Of a DNA stretch of 64,000 nucleotides, positions 43,872-52,848 are shown piece by piece (the stretch's first letter is position 1; each line of letters starts with the position of its first letter). The notes beneath the pieces were generated by a model that ran no database searches, was not told the origin of the DNA, and worked only from the letters and a program-made list of their open reading frames with translations. The position numbers and the translations under genes are program-made. Source of the stretch: Candidatus Zixiibacteriota bacterium (GTDB taxonomy: Bacteria > Zixibacteria > MSB-5A5 > UBA10806 > 4484-95); NCBI GenBank assembly GCA_024231855.1, contig JAAEQD010000013.1:17009-81008 (forward strand), given 5' to 3'.

Positions 43872-45431
43872 ATGCTGAATCTACTGAGAAATAAAATAAT
43901 TCATCCTTTTCTATTCGGCGTTTTCCCGATTCTATTTTTATCCGCCCGGAATATTACCCAAATGCGACTGGGGGAAATTACTGTGCCGCTGATTGCCGCT
44001 ATCTGTATTACGATTGTTTTATCAATTATAATAAGCCGGTTAATTAAAGAACCCCGAAAAAGTGGCTTGGTTATTTCACTATTTTTATTATTCCTCTATT
44101 CATACGGTCATCTTCTAGGTATCAATAGCCGTTTTTACTTTCGTATTGACGGCACTAAAATCGGTCCGGATATAAATGTTTTTATACTCTGGATAGTCCT
44201 TTTATCGATTAGTTTATTCTTCACGATTAGATCCCGGCGAGATTTAGCGATTTTAACCAGGCTAGCTAACTCTACGGCCGTCTTACTGGTGACGATTCAA
44301 ATTTTTCTGATAGGTCAGACAGTTATATTCAGATCGGAAGTCGAACTTCATAATGACATCGCTATAAATTCAGATATTCCCGGCGAGCTTCCGGATATTT
44401 ATCATATTATTCTGGATGGTTATGGCAGACAGGATATACTGCGACAGATTTATAATGTAGATAATAGCGCTTTATTAGATAAGCTAACAAGAAGAGGATT
44501 TATCATAGCCGATAGCAGCAATTGCAATTATTACGCCACCCAGCAATCGCTAACATCGTTGTTCAATTTAGATTACCTGCAATCATTTGACATACTCTCG
44601 CCTCAGGCCAGAGATTGTATTCAAATGGAAAGTTTATTATCTAAAAACCGAGTTTTTAAACATCTGGCCCGGTATGGTTACAAAACGGTTGCTTTCACTT
44701 CCGGCTACTACATGACCGATCTAAAAAAAGTCGATTATTATTATACTCCCGGCATGGCTTTCAGCGAATTTCAGAATATCGTCCTTAATACTACCCCGAT
44801 TCCATTTATAAGCAGAAGCGGCAAAAGCCAGTATGAATTACATCGGGAACGGATTAATTATATCCTGAAAAAACTACCTCATTTGAATAACATTCATTAT
44901 CCGAAAATGGTCTTTGCCCATGTGATTTGCCCTCATCCGCCTTTCGTTTTCGGAGAGCATGGTGAGCCGGTACAGGTTGACAGGCCATTCTATAAAGGCG
45001 ATGGCAGCCTTTATATTGAGCATGGTGGAACTAAAGAAGAATATATTGCGGGATACTCCGAGCAAATTAAGTATATATCAAAAAGAATAATTAAAACAAT
45101 AGATGAAATTATCGCCAATTCAGACCGACCGCCTATCATTATTCTTCAAGGAGATCATGGACCGGCCTCTGACGCGAACTGGGAAAACCTGGCCGAGACT
45201 AACGTAAAAGAGAGATATGGCATTCTCAATGCCTATTACCTACCCGGCCAAAATAAAGACATAATCTACTCCTCTATTACACCGGTAAATAGCTACCGGG
45301 TTATATTCAATCACTATTTTAGTACGAATTTTGAATTGCTGGCCGATGAGAGTTATTTTAACTTAATGTCACAGCCTTACGCGTTCGTCGAAATAACCGG
45401 TGAGTTGGTCGGAACAAAGGAAGATCAATAA
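43872..45431 (+). CDS. Membrane-anchored alkaline-phosphatase-superfamily (sulfatase-like) enzyme
   Basis: 519 residues. About five membrane helices in the first 152 residues, then a periplasmic sulfatase-like domain. PDIYHIILDGYGRQD holds the first metal-binding Asp, CNYYATQQSLTSLFN probably the Thr/Ser nucleophile region, and ILQGDHGPASD the C-terminal metal-binding Asp-His. The family includes LtaS- and phosphoethanolamine-transferase-like enzymes that move head groups onto glycans or lipids. It lacks a lipid-A EptA signature, so the substrate is open. Followed by the small YLDPGTGSY protein and a methyltransferase. Confidence 0.75.
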   Translation: MLNLLRNKIIHPFLFGVFPILFLSARNITQMRLGEITVPLIAAICITIVLSIIISRLIKEPRKSGLVISLFLLFLYSYGHLLGINSRFYFRIDGTKIGPDINVFILWIVLLSISLFFTIRSRRDLAILTRLANSTAVLLVTIQIFLIGQTVIFRSEVELHNDIAINSDIPGELPDIYHIILDGYGRQDILRQIYNVDNSALLDKLTRRGFIIADSSNCNYYATQQSLTSLFNLDYLQSFDILSPQARDCIQMESLLSKNRVFKHLARYGYKTVAFTSGYYMTDLKKVDYYYTPGMAFSEFQNIVLNTTPIPFISRSGKSQYELHRERINYILKKLPHLNNIHYPKMVFAHVICPHPPFVFGEHGEPVQVDRPFYKGDGSLYIEHGGTKEEYIAGYSEQIKYISKRIIKTIDEIIANSDRPPIIILQGDHGPASDANWENLAETNVKERYGILNAYYLPGQNKDIIYSSITPVNSYRVIFNHYFSTNFELLADESYFNLMSQPYAFVEITGELVGTKEDQ

Positions 45432-45471
45432 GCGAAGACAATAATAGCTTATTCAATCGAAAGGAAAATAA

Positions 45472-45711
45472 ATGCGATATACCGTTCGCCCGTTAACTAT
45501 CTTGTTTGCGTTTCAAATGATCGATTTATTATTTCCCAGGAATGCTTGCGCCTATCTAGATCCGGGAACCGGAAGTTATTTTCTCCAGGTAATTTTGGCC
45601 GCGGCGCTCGGAGCATTATTTACCTTGCGAATCTTCTGGAAGAGGATTATATCTTACCTAAAAAGGATTTTTTCCGGAGCGGAAAAAGATGACAAAACGA
45701 AAAATCAATGA
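45472..45711 (+). CDS. Small membrane protein with YLDPGTGSY motif
   Basis: 79 residues. Signal-like N-terminus to about residue 27 (NACA), then AYLDPGTGSYFLQV and one membrane helix (about 37-53), basic cytoplasmic end. Short proteins with this motif are widespread beside phosphatase-like membrane enzymes and glycan genes but have no known function. It overlaps the methyltransferase gene by 23 nt and lies 40 nt after the enzyme gene: one operon. Confidence 0.7.
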   Translation: MRYTVRPLTILFAFQMIDLLFPRNACAYLDPGTGSYFLQVILAAALGALFTLRIFWKRIISYLKRIFSGAEKDDKTKNQ

Positions 45712-47083
45712 AACCGTTTCAGGTTCGTTTCGTGATCCCAGCGGTTTCCTCTTTTATCGAGATGACAATTTATACCGCCAGATAAATAAGTCTTACAAGG
45801 ATAATTATAATCACCTAATTAATTCGGGTTTATATGAGTATCTTGTAAATAATAGATTGTTGATTCCTCATATTGAATGTAACCTGGATAATATCGATTA
45901 TCAAATCGCCTACAAGATAATTAAACCTGAACACTTATCCTATATCTCCTATCCTTATGAATGGTGTTTCAGCCAGTTAAAGGATGCCGCGTTAATAACG
46001 CTGAATATACAAAAAAAGGCTCTCGAATATAACATGTCCCTTAAAGATTGTAGCGCCTATAATATCCAATTTCAGAAAGGCCGCCCGATTTTTATCGATA
46101 CCTTGTCATTTGATAAGTATAAAGATGGGCAACTCTGGAGCGCCTACAGGCAATTCTGTCAACACTTTCTGGCGCCTCTGGCATTGATGAGTTATACTGA
46201 TGTTCGCCTTAATCAACTATTCAGGATATATATCGATGGGCCTCCGTTGGATCTGACAAGTTCGCTTCTTCCCTTACGCACTCGTTTGAAATTTTCACTC
46301 CTTGCTCATCTGCACCTTCATGCAAAAAGTCAAAAGAGATATGCCGGCAAGACAAGGAATGTATCCTCGCGAAAAATGAACCGTCGTGCTTTTCTGGGCT
46401 TGATAGACAGCCTGGAACGAGCGATCGGCAAATTAAAATGGAAGCCACGCGATACCGAGTGGATAGACTATTATAATGAGACTAATTATTCGGATGAGAC
46501 TCAGAAAATCAAGATCACGCTTATTGAGGAATTTCTAAATCAAAGCAAACCTGAAGTTCTCTGGGATCTCGGATCGAATACCGGATTTTACAGCCGTCTG
46601 GCGGCATCCAGGGGAGTTGAAACGCTTTCCTTTGATATTGATCCAGCTTGCGTGGAAAGAAACTATCTCGAATCTGCGGAGAAAAAAGAGTTAAATATCC
46701 TCCCTCTAATTCTCGATTTAACAAATCCCAGTCCCGGTATCGGCTGGCAAAACAGGGAGAGGCATTCATTTATAGAACGCGGACCGGCTGATACAATTAT
46801 GGCCCTGGCCCTTATTCATCATCTGGCGATATCCAATAACTTGCCCCTGGCGAAGATAGCCGATTTCTTCAGTCGAACCTGCGGATTTCTAATCATAGAA
46901 TTTATCCCCAAAAGCGACTCACAGGTTCAAAGGCTCCTATCGACTCGAGAAGATATCTTTCCTCAATACTCACAACGGGATTTTGAGCTTGAGTTTCAAG
47001 AGTATTTCGAGATAACGAACTCCGAAAAAATCGGCGATTCCGAAAGAATCCTTTACCTCATGAAAAGATTGAATAGCAATTAG
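45689..47083 (+). CDS. SAM-dependent methyltransferase, NoeA-like
   Basis: 464 residues. The N-terminal half (about 10-240) has the family-specific DPSGFLFYRDDNLYRQI and PIFIDTLSFDKY segments. The C-terminal half is a class I methyltransferase with motif I VLWDLGSNTGFYS near residue 290 and the acidic SFDIDP loop. Homologues are annotated as nodulation-type NoeA or unknown methyltransferases; substrate probably a glycan or lipid-linked sugar, judging from the operon. GGAGCGG lies 5 nt before the ATG inside the preceding gene. Confidence 0.8.
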   Translation: MTKRKINETVSGSFRDPSGFLFYRDDNLYRQINKSYKDNYNHLINSGLYEYLVNNRLLIPHIECNLDNIDYQIAYKIIKPEHLSYISYPYEWCFSQLKDAALITLNIQKKALEYNMSLKDCSAYNIQFQKGRPIFIDTLSFDKYKDGQLWSAYRQFCQHFLAPLALMSYTDVRLNQLFRIYIDGPPLDLTSSLLPLRTRLKFSLLAHLHLHAKSQKRYAGKTRNVSSRKMNRRAFLGLIDSLERAIGKLKWKPRDTEWIDYYNETNYSDETQKIKITLIEEFLNQSKPEVLWDLGSNTGFYSRLAASRGVETLSFDIDPACVERNYLESAEKKELNILPLILDLTNPSPGIGWQNRERHSFIERGPADTIMALALIHHLAISNNLPLAKIADFFSRTCGFLIIEFIPKSDSQVQRLLSTREDIFPQYSQRDFELEFQEYFEITNSEKIGDSERILYLMKRLNSN

Positions 47084-47087
47084 TCAT

Positions 47088-47114
47088 AAAAAAGCCGGCC
47101 AGTAACCGGCCGGC
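47088..47114 (-). terminator. Terminator of the pilT operon
   Basis: GCCGGCC (47094-47100) pairs with GGCCGGC (47108-47114), 7-nt loop, followed on the minus strand by six T residues. Confidence 0.8.
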
Positions 47115-47141
47115 AAAAGACGAAAGTATTTCCAAGTCGGG

Positions 47142-48275
47142 CTAAAAGCCCAGATCGTTTTCCTTTTCTTCTTTATCGAATTCGGACCAACCTCTATCGG
47201 ATGCCGAGGTGATTCCTTTGCACCTGAGATCGAAATCTTCCGGATTGGATGATTGCGCCATAGCCTCTTCGTAGCTAATTAAACCGGATCTAAACATTTT
47301 CATAATCGACTGATCGAAACTCTGCATGCCATATTGAACGGTACCCTGCTCAATCAATTCGGTGATAAGCGGCGTTTTCATTTGATCGGTGATATACTCC
47401 CGGGTCGAAGCCGTGCTAATCAATACCTCGACTGCCGGTATTCGACCGGGGCCATCGGAACGCGGCAAGAGTCTCTGGCAAATTATCGATTTGAGCGTTC
47501 CGGCCATAAGTAAGCGTATTTGCTGATGCTGGTGCGGCGGGAAAAATGAGATAACACGAGAAACAGTTTCGGTGGCGTTCATCGTATGTAGAGTAGTTAG
47601 AACCAGATGGCCGGTATCGGCGGCGGTCAAAGCGATTCCCATTGTATCCGCGTCACGGATTTCACCAATCAGGATGATATCGGGATCCTGCCTGAAGGCA
47701 TGACGTAAAGCCGACGCGAAACTCTCGGTATCGCCGCCAACCTCACGCTGAGAGATAATAGATTTCTTGTCGCGATAGATATATTCAATCGGGTCTTCGA
47801 TGGTGAGGATGTTTTCGGCGCGAGTGGAATTAATATGCTCAATCATGGAGGCAAGAGTTGTCGATTTACCCGAACCAGTGGTACCGGTAACGATAACCAG
47901 ACCCTTGCGGGCTTGAGCGATATCTTTGATAGATTCCGGCAAATTCAACTCCTCGAAAGAAGGAATCTGAGTGTTTACGTGCCTGAGAGCGATACCTATC
48001 GTACCTCTCTGCTTGTAAAGATTGATACGGAAGCGGCCCATTTTCGATATAGACAGAGCCAGATCCATTTCCCTTCGTTGATGGAATTTTTGTTGCTGTG
48101 ATTCAGTTAACGCTTGCGATAAAATCTGCTCAATATCCTGAGGCATTAAAATCTGGTCATCCGCGGGATATAGCTTGCCATCGACACGCAAAGTTGGTCT
48201 GAGTCCAACCCGAATATGCAAATCGGAGGCGTTACGAGCCAGCATTTGCTGGATCATTTCCTTAAAAGTCACCAA
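47142..48275 (-). CDS. pilT: Type IV pilus retraction ATPase (PilT)
   Basis: 377 residues. Hexameric secretion-type ATPase that depolymerises the pilus. DLHIRVGLRPTLRVDG is the N-terminal PAS-like domain; Walker A GTTGSGKST (131-139), Asp box TIEDPIEY, Walker B IILIGEIRD and the His box TGHLVLTTLHTMNA are present. The AxxxxH region characteristic of PilT over PilB fits (no tetracysteine zinc site). No other pilus gene is in the window. Last gene of the TPR-pepQ-accB-pilT cluster, 54 nt after accB. Confidence 0.93.
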   Translation of the reverse strand: MVTFKEMIQQMLARNASDLHIRVGLRPTLRVDGKLYPADDQILMPQDIEQILSQALTESQQQKFHQRREMDLALSISKMGRFRINLYKQRGTIGIALRHVNTQIPSFEELNLPESIKDIAQARKGLVIVTGTTGSGKSTTLASMIEHINSTRAENILTIEDPIEYIYRDKKSIISQREVGGDTESFASALRHAFRQDPDIILIGEIRDADTMGIALTAADTGHLVLTTLHTMNATETVSRVISFFPPHQHQQIRLLMAGTLKSIICQRLLPRSDGPGRIPAVEVLISTASTREYITDQMKTPLITELIEQGTVQYGMQSFDQSIMKMFRSGLISYEEAMAQSSNPEDFDLRCKGITSASDRGWSEFDKEEKENDLGF

Positions 48276-48329
48276 AACCTCCTGGCGCGATTGAGTTAAT
48301 ATAGTTTATTTTTAGCGATAATGGATATA

Positions 48330-48806
48330 TTAGGCCGGTTCGATAATTACCAGCGGCTGACCGAATTGAACCGGCTGGGCATTGCTTAATGGGACTTCCA
48401 CGACCCGCCCATCGTATTCCGATTCGATCTCGTTCATTATTTTCATGGCCTCTATTATGCATATAGTCTGACCCCTGGTAACCTTTTCGCCAACCTCGAC
48501 ATAAGGTTTGGCATCAGGCGCGGGCGCACGGTAAAATGTGCCGACCATCGGCGACTTGATTTCAAGTAAATTCTCTTCCCTCGGCGGTGGAGTTTCCGCC
48601 TTAACCTCGGCTTGCCGGTCGGCTACCGTCTCATTTACTCTATCGGGAACAGATTGAACGACTTGAGGATTGCAGCTACTATTATTGCCATTACTAGAAA
48701 TTCGTTTTCGAATCCGAACCTTTTTCCCCCAGGAAGAAACTTCCAATTCGTCAACGCCTGAATTTTCAACCAGTTTGATTAATGCCTTTATTTTCGAAGT
48801 CCGCAT
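48330..48806 (-). CDS. accB: Biotin carboxyl carrier protein of acetyl-CoA carboxylase
   Basis: 158 residues. N-terminal helix KIKALIKLVENSGVDELEV, a Pro/Glu-rich linker, and the biotinyl domain with K122 in IEAMKIMNEIE plus the thumb-containing KSPMVGTFYRAPAPDA. ATG 48806 follows GGGAGTG; a GTG three codons earlier is less likely. It lies next to the aminopeptidase as in many bacteria, but accC is 5 kb away and the elongation factor P gene often found in this cluster is absent. Confidence 0.95.
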   Translation of the reverse strand: MRTSKIKALIKLVENSGVDELEVSSWGKKVRIRKRISSNGNNSSCNPQVVQSVPDRVNETVADRQAEVKAETPPPREENLLEIKSPMVGTFYRAPAPDAKPYVEVGEKVTRGQTICIIEAMKIMNEIESEYDGRVVEVPLSNAQPVQFGQPLVIIEPA

Positions 48807-48822
48807 AATTATCACTCCCGAA

Positions 48823-49896
48823 TTATAATTCGATTAAATCTTTGGGCAATTTGGTTAAATTTTGACTGCCCTTGCCGGTGATGACCAGATCGTCCTCAAT
48901 ACGGACACCACCCCAATTCGGGATATAAATCCCGGGTTCAATTGTTATAACATGGCCCGGTTCCAATGTTTCATTGCTGCGCGAACTTACGGTTGGCTGG
49001 CTGTGCACTTGATCCAATCCCAGTCCATGCCCGAGACCGTGGCCAAAATTATCCCCATAGCCTTCTCTAATTATAATATCGCGGGCAACTTTGTCAAGTT
49101 CTCGAGTTGCCAGGCCCGGACGGGCGGCCTCAACGGCCGCAAGCTGAGCTTTGAGAACAATAGCATAAATTTTCTTTTGTCGGGCTGTCGCTTTACCTAA
49201 AACCACCGTTCGGGTAACATCGGCGGGATAGCCATTATAAAAGCAGCCAAAATCAAAAGTTATTAAGTCGCCTTTTTTAAATTTCCTGTCGGAGGCGATG
49301 CCATGAGGCATACTCGACCTTTGACCGGAAGCGACGATGAAATCAAAAGACGGACCGTCCGCGCCCCGCTTAATCATGCGGTACTGCATCTCCAGGGCGA
49401 TATCACGTTCTTTCACTCCCGGCTTTACCATCCCCAAAACTTCTTCGAAAACGGTATCAGTTATTTTGGCGGCCTTTTTTAACTTATTGATCTCACCGGT
49501 ATCTTTCACAACCGCGATAGATTCGACTATATTTTCCACCGGAATTAAGCTGGCCTTGGGAAGCAATTCCTTGATTTGGTCAAGCTCTTTAACAGTAGTA
49601 TTGGCCGACTCAAATCCAACTTTGTTTTTCTTGCGAAAACAGGGCAACTTTACCAATTCACTGAGCAAATCTCTTTCGGCAATTATAACCTGACAGTTTT
49701 TTACTTCTTTACGAGCTTGCACTACATAGCGAAAATCTGTCAGAAAATAGGTTTTAGGAGGAGCCAGAACCAGAAGGCCGTTGGATCCCGAAAAACCACT
49801 TAGATATCTAACATTGGAGAGTTTATTGATAATTAAGACATTTAATTTGTTTTTCTTAATTAAAGCATATGCCTGTTTTAGTCTATTCACTGTCAT
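48823..49896 (-). CDS. Xaa-Pro dipeptidase/aminopeptidase (M24 family)
   Basis: 357 residues. Pita-bread fold dimetal peptidase. Creatinase-like N-domain, then metal ligands in ITFDFGCFYNGYPADVTRT (two Asp), GHGLGHGLGLDQVHSQP (His), TIEPGIYI (Glu) and VRIEDDLVI (Glu). Cleaves N-terminal residues adjacent to proline. Sixteen nt upstream of accB and overlapping the TPR gene by 14 nt; the conserved linkage to accB is seen in many genomes. Confidence 0.93.
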   Translation of the reverse strand: MTVNRLKQAYALIKKNKLNVLIINKLSNVRYLSGFSGSNGLLVLAPPKTYFLTDFRYVVQARKEVKNCQVIIAERDLLSELVKLPCFRKKNKVGFESANTTVKELDQIKELLPKASLIPVENIVESIAVVKDTGEINKLKKAAKITDTVFEEVLGMVKPGVKERDIALEMQYRMIKRGADGPSFDFIVASGQRSSMPHGIASDRKFKKGDLITFDFGCFYNGYPADVTRTVVLGKATARQKKIYAIVLKAQLAAVEAARPGLATRELDKVARDIIIREGYGDNFGHGLGHGLGLDQVHSQPTVSSRSNETLEPGHVITIEPGIYIPNWGGVRIEDDLVITGKGSQNLTKLPKDLIEL

Positions 49897-50641
49897 TGTC
49901 TTCCCATCTTCGCTTAATCATTTTTACTTTATCTATATATTTAGCATTATCAGGGTCATTATTCAACAATCTTTTATATATTTTTAGCGCTTTTTCATAT
50001 TTTCCCTGATTAACGCAAATATCCGCGAATGTCGCCGTTTCGAATAATTCGGACTTGAAGACTCCTTTAGTTTCCGCGGTATTAGGATTCTGATCGGGAG
50101 ACGATTTTTGACCAGAACTACTATCGCTGGTTACATCATTCAAACTTTCGTTAGTTTGGCTTTGTTCCCCGATTTCATAGTCCAGATCCTCAAGGGGCAC
50201 AATAGATTGCGATGACTCATCCGTTAACTTCTCCCCCGTTTGAATGGCGGAAGTATCTTCGCTGGTCACGCTTTCGATATCATCCAGGTCGGCGCCTTCA
50301 GTCAACGAGGGAAAGATACTTTCGAGTCGTTCACGGCAATATTCAACTTTGGCGTCTTTGCCCAGTCTGAAATACACCTCGCCCATCATTGCCCAGGCAG
50401 CCGGATGCTCCGGATCCAACTGTAAAACCGATTGTAGCGCTGTCTCGGCGAATCCATACTCTTCCTGTTCGATATGGGCGCGCGCCTTAACCAGATAACA
50501 ATTGCGATTGGAACCATAACGCGAGATCGCATCGATACATTTTTTTATAGCGCCGTTTTTGTCGCCCATTTCCAGAAGCTTCATTGCTTGATAAGCTTCT
50601 ATATCAGGTGAGCGAAGTTGTTCCTTATCGGTAACAGTCAT
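49883..50641 (-). CDS. Cytoplasmic TPR-repeat protein
   Basis: 252 residues from ATG 50641 (GGGAGA 4 nt upstream), not the in-frame start at 50665. TPR repeats at about 10-100 (MGDKNGAIKKCIDAISRYG, EEYGFAETALQSVLQLDPEH), a long acidic Ser/Thr/Gln-rich linker (about 115-200) and one more TPR at the C-terminus (GKYEKALKIYKRLLNNDPDN). No signal peptide. The architecture resembles FrzS/FimV-like scaffold proteins. With pilT in the same operon a pilus or motility scaffold is possible but unproven. Confidence 0.7.
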   Translation of the reverse strand: MTVTDKEQLRSPDIEAYQAMKLLEMGDKNGAIKKCIDAISRYGSNRNCYLVKARAHIEQEEYGFAETALQSVLQLDPEHPAAWAMMGEVYFRLGKDAKVEYCRERLESIFPSLTEGADLDDIESVTSEDTSAIQTGEKLTDESSQSIVPLEDLDYEIGEQSQTNESLNDVTSDSSSGQKSSPDQNPNTAETKGVFKSELFETATFADICVNQGKYEKALKIYKRLLNNDPDNAKYIDKVKMIKRRWEDNDSE

Positions 50642-50822
50642 AAGATCTCCCGGATCGGAAAGCAATTATACTACCCGGCTCAACCAATGTCAAGAGATAA
50701 AGGCATAAGTTGTTGGTATTTAACAATATTCGCTTGTTTTTTGGGTCAATACCAAGTTCATTGATTGATTATCCTTTCGAAATAATCCTTATAAAAAATA
50801 TTAATCGAATATTTCGCCTAAA

Positions 50823-51860
50823 TCACCAATTGACGGCTTTTTTAAGTGTAAGATCATCGGTAGCATATGAAGTGGCCCAGCCGAAATCATCCTCGGCACG
50901 GTAGATATTCCAGCGGCCGTTCTCCAGATCGATGAAGGCCAGTTCTCGGCTATTAGGCGCCCAGCTAACCAGACGGGAATCGTTGCGGACGGTTTGGGGT
51001 ACTTCAACCAGCCTGATTCCCTCAAAAGTACCGAAAGACAGATCGATGACGCCAAGCTCGTTGCCACGCGATTGAGATATAGCGGCCAGATATCGTCTAT
51101 CGGGCGATATGGCCGGGTAGGTTAGTCCGTAGCCCGATATTATGGTTTGAGTGGTAAGCGTGTCAACTTCGAACAGGTCGCCGGAGCGGACGACATAGAG
51201 CCTTTCGGCGCCTAAATCCCAGGCCATATAATCGGCAGTCGTGTTTACCGGATACAGGAAGCGGCCGGTTTCGGCCTCAAAGACCTGTACAATGCCGCCG
51301 TTGACAGCAAGTTTTGAGCCATCATCAGACCAGGCCATCACCGGATTGTTGGTCTGGGAGACCTCATTAAGCCTTAATGTATCAAGCGATCCGGTATATA
51401 AAAGATTCAAGGCCAATAGCGATTCCCCGGGGATCGTATGAAGATAAGCCAATTGAGCCGAGGTCGGCGAGGCGGAGATAGCCTGAATGATTTCCGGGCA
51501 GGATAAAAGGAGGCTTTGGTCAAGGGTAAGTGGATTGACCTTATATATGGACGATTGAATATCGGTGGATGATATATAGGCGATGGCGCTTCGCCCGTTC
51601 AACCAGACTGGATAGTAATCATTGGTAACCATGTTGCTGATATTGAATATCTCGGGCGAGTAATTCTCGATATCTATAAAGTACACCTCAAGGTCGGATT
51701 GGGTGGAATCGGCGTAGGCGGTGTAAGCGATCATACCGGCGGTGTAGCCAATACCGGGATCGGTGGCTATGTCTTTGACACAGGAGGCCAGGGCAACGGC
51801 TAATAGTGCTACTGCCAGTATTAAAGCCGCGGACCGTATTTTATCTTTGCTGTATTGCAT
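50823..51860 (-). CDS. TolB/WD40-like propeller lipoprotein
   Basis: 345 residues. Lipobox ALASC (C27). The mature protein is made of repeated propeller blades, e.g. YYPVWLNGRSAIAYISS, SDDGSKLAVNGG, SPDRRYLAAISQ and APNSRELAFIDLENGRWNIY, typical of TolB-like DPP/WD40 propellers. Probably a periplasmic binding protein; it lacks the other Tol-Pal genes beside it. Function beyond scaffold or binding cannot be stated. Confidence 0.75.
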   Translation of the reverse strand: MQYSKDKIRSAALILAVALLAVALASCVKDIATDPGIGYTAGMIAYTAYADSTQSDLEVYFIDIENYSPEIFNISNMVTNDYYPVWLNGRSAIAYISSTDIQSSIYKVNPLTLDQSLLLSCPEIIQAISASPTSAQLAYLHTIPGESLLALNLLYTGSLDTLRLNEVSQTNNPVMAWSDDGSKLAVNGGIVQVFEAETGRFLYPVNTTADYMAWDLGAERLYVVRSGDLFEVDTLTTQTIISGYGLTYPAISPDRRYLAAISQSRGNELGVIDLSFGTFEGIRLVEVPQTVRNDSRLVSWAPNSRELAFIDLENGRWNIYRAEDDFGWATSYATDDLTLKKAVNW

Positions 51861-51985
51861 TATATTACTTACTTAATTTCCGGCTGTAAGTTCCGGTGTT
51901 TTGTACATTGTTGCTTATGATAATGGATTTGCGAGGGTTTGGCTAGGGGAAATGTGGGGGTAACCTTCAATCGCGTCAATCTCGT

Positions 51986-52136
51986 TCCCAAACTCTGTTT
52001 GGGACGCAATTGGCTGAGAAACTCTGTTTCGACTCATGGCGGTATTAGTGAACTTGTTTAGTTACCCACTCCCGCTTGGGGCGGGAGATGGGGCACCGGG
52101 CTTTCAGCTTGTCTGGACAAACAGGAATGTTTGTCC
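51986..52136. repeat. Cluster of REP-like hairpins, copy A
   Basis: Four inverted repeats in 150 bp: TCCCAAAC-TCT-GTTTGGGA (51986-52004), a related GAAAC-TCT-GTTTC just after it, CTCCCGC-TTGGG-GCGGGAG (52069-52087) and GGACAAACA-GGAA-TGTTTGTCC (52115-52136), ending at the rfaE2 stop. The TTACCCACTCCCGCTTGG block recurs at 52672. Confidence 0.7.
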
Positions 52137-52138
52137 TA

Positions 52139-52603
52139 CTATTTTAGTCGTCTAATTATCCCCGAACTCGAACGGCCCTTCACGAATGGGATTACTACCA
52201 CCTTCCCGCCGGCCGCTCTCACATCATCCGCGCCGACTATCTCATCGGGCTTGTAGTCGCCGCCTTTTACGAGGATATCGGGTAGGAGTTTCGAGATTAT
52301 GGCTTTTGAGGTTTCTGTGCCGAATGAGGTGACGTAATCTACCATATCCAGATGAGACATTATGCAGGCGCGGTCGGCCAGGTTGGTTATCGGGCGGCCT
52401 TTGCCTTTGAGTTTGCGCACCGAGCTATCGGTGTTGAGCGCGACTATCAGGATATCGCCGAGCTTTTTGGCTTTGGCCAGGTACTCCACGTGGCCGCGAT
52501 GGATCAGGTCGAAACAGCCGTTGGTGAACACGACGGTCTGTTTCTTGCGCTTGCAGGCGCGCCGGATTTTGATCGCTTGGGTTTGGGTTATTATTTTGCC
52601 CAT
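52139..52603 (-). CDS. rfaE2: D-glycero-beta-D-manno-heptose 1-phosphate adenylyltransferase
   Basis: 154 residues. Cytidylyltransferase-fold enzyme that activates heptose for LPS core. VFTNGCFDLIHRGHVEYL has the HxGH nucleotide-binding motif; GRPITNLADRACIMS and FVKGRSSSGIIRR are RfaE2/HldE-C signatures. ATG 52603 is chosen: the 18 upstream in-frame codons lie within the intergenic hairpin CGGTCAGGTC...GACCTGACCG. In E. coli the kinase and transferase are fused as HldE; here they are separate genes with the repeat cluster between them. Confidence 0.92.
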   Translation of the reverse strand: MGKIITQTQAIKIRRACKRKKQTVVFTNGCFDLIHRGHVEYLAKAKKLGDILIVALNTDSSVRKLKGKGRPITNLADRACIMSHLDMVDYVTSFGTETSKAIISKLLPDILVKGGDYKPDEIVGADDVRAAGGKVVVIPFVKGRSSSGIIRRLK

Positions 52604-52620
52604 AGTGTTTGTCTCGCCTC

Positions 52621-52845
52621 CGGTCAGGTCACGCTTTGCTACGACCTGACCGAACATGGAAACTCGTTTAATTACCCACTCCCGCTTGGAGCGGGAGATG
52701 GGGCACTTCGATTTCCCCGTGTTTCGTGTTGTCAGGTCCCCTGACCTGACAACTACCTTCTCAATCGGTTAAGCTGTCGGGTGGGGGCACCCGACAGCAC
52801 GTTTGTGCTAACAGATTGCCGCGTCGCTTTGCTCCTCGCAATGAC
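52621..52845. repeat. Cluster of REP-like hairpins, copy B
   Basis: CGGTCAGGTC/GACCTGACCG (52621-52652), CTCCCGC-TTGGA-GCGGGAG (52679-52697), TTGTCAGGTC-CCCT-GACCTGACAA (52729-52752), GCTGTCGGGTG-GGGG-CACCCGACAGC (52773-52798) and an ATTGCCGCGTCGC...TCGCAATGAC element (52815-52845) that resembles a repeat common in intergenic DNA of many candidate phyla. Separates rfaE2 from rfaE1. Confidence 0.75.
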
Positions 52846-52848
52846 AGT

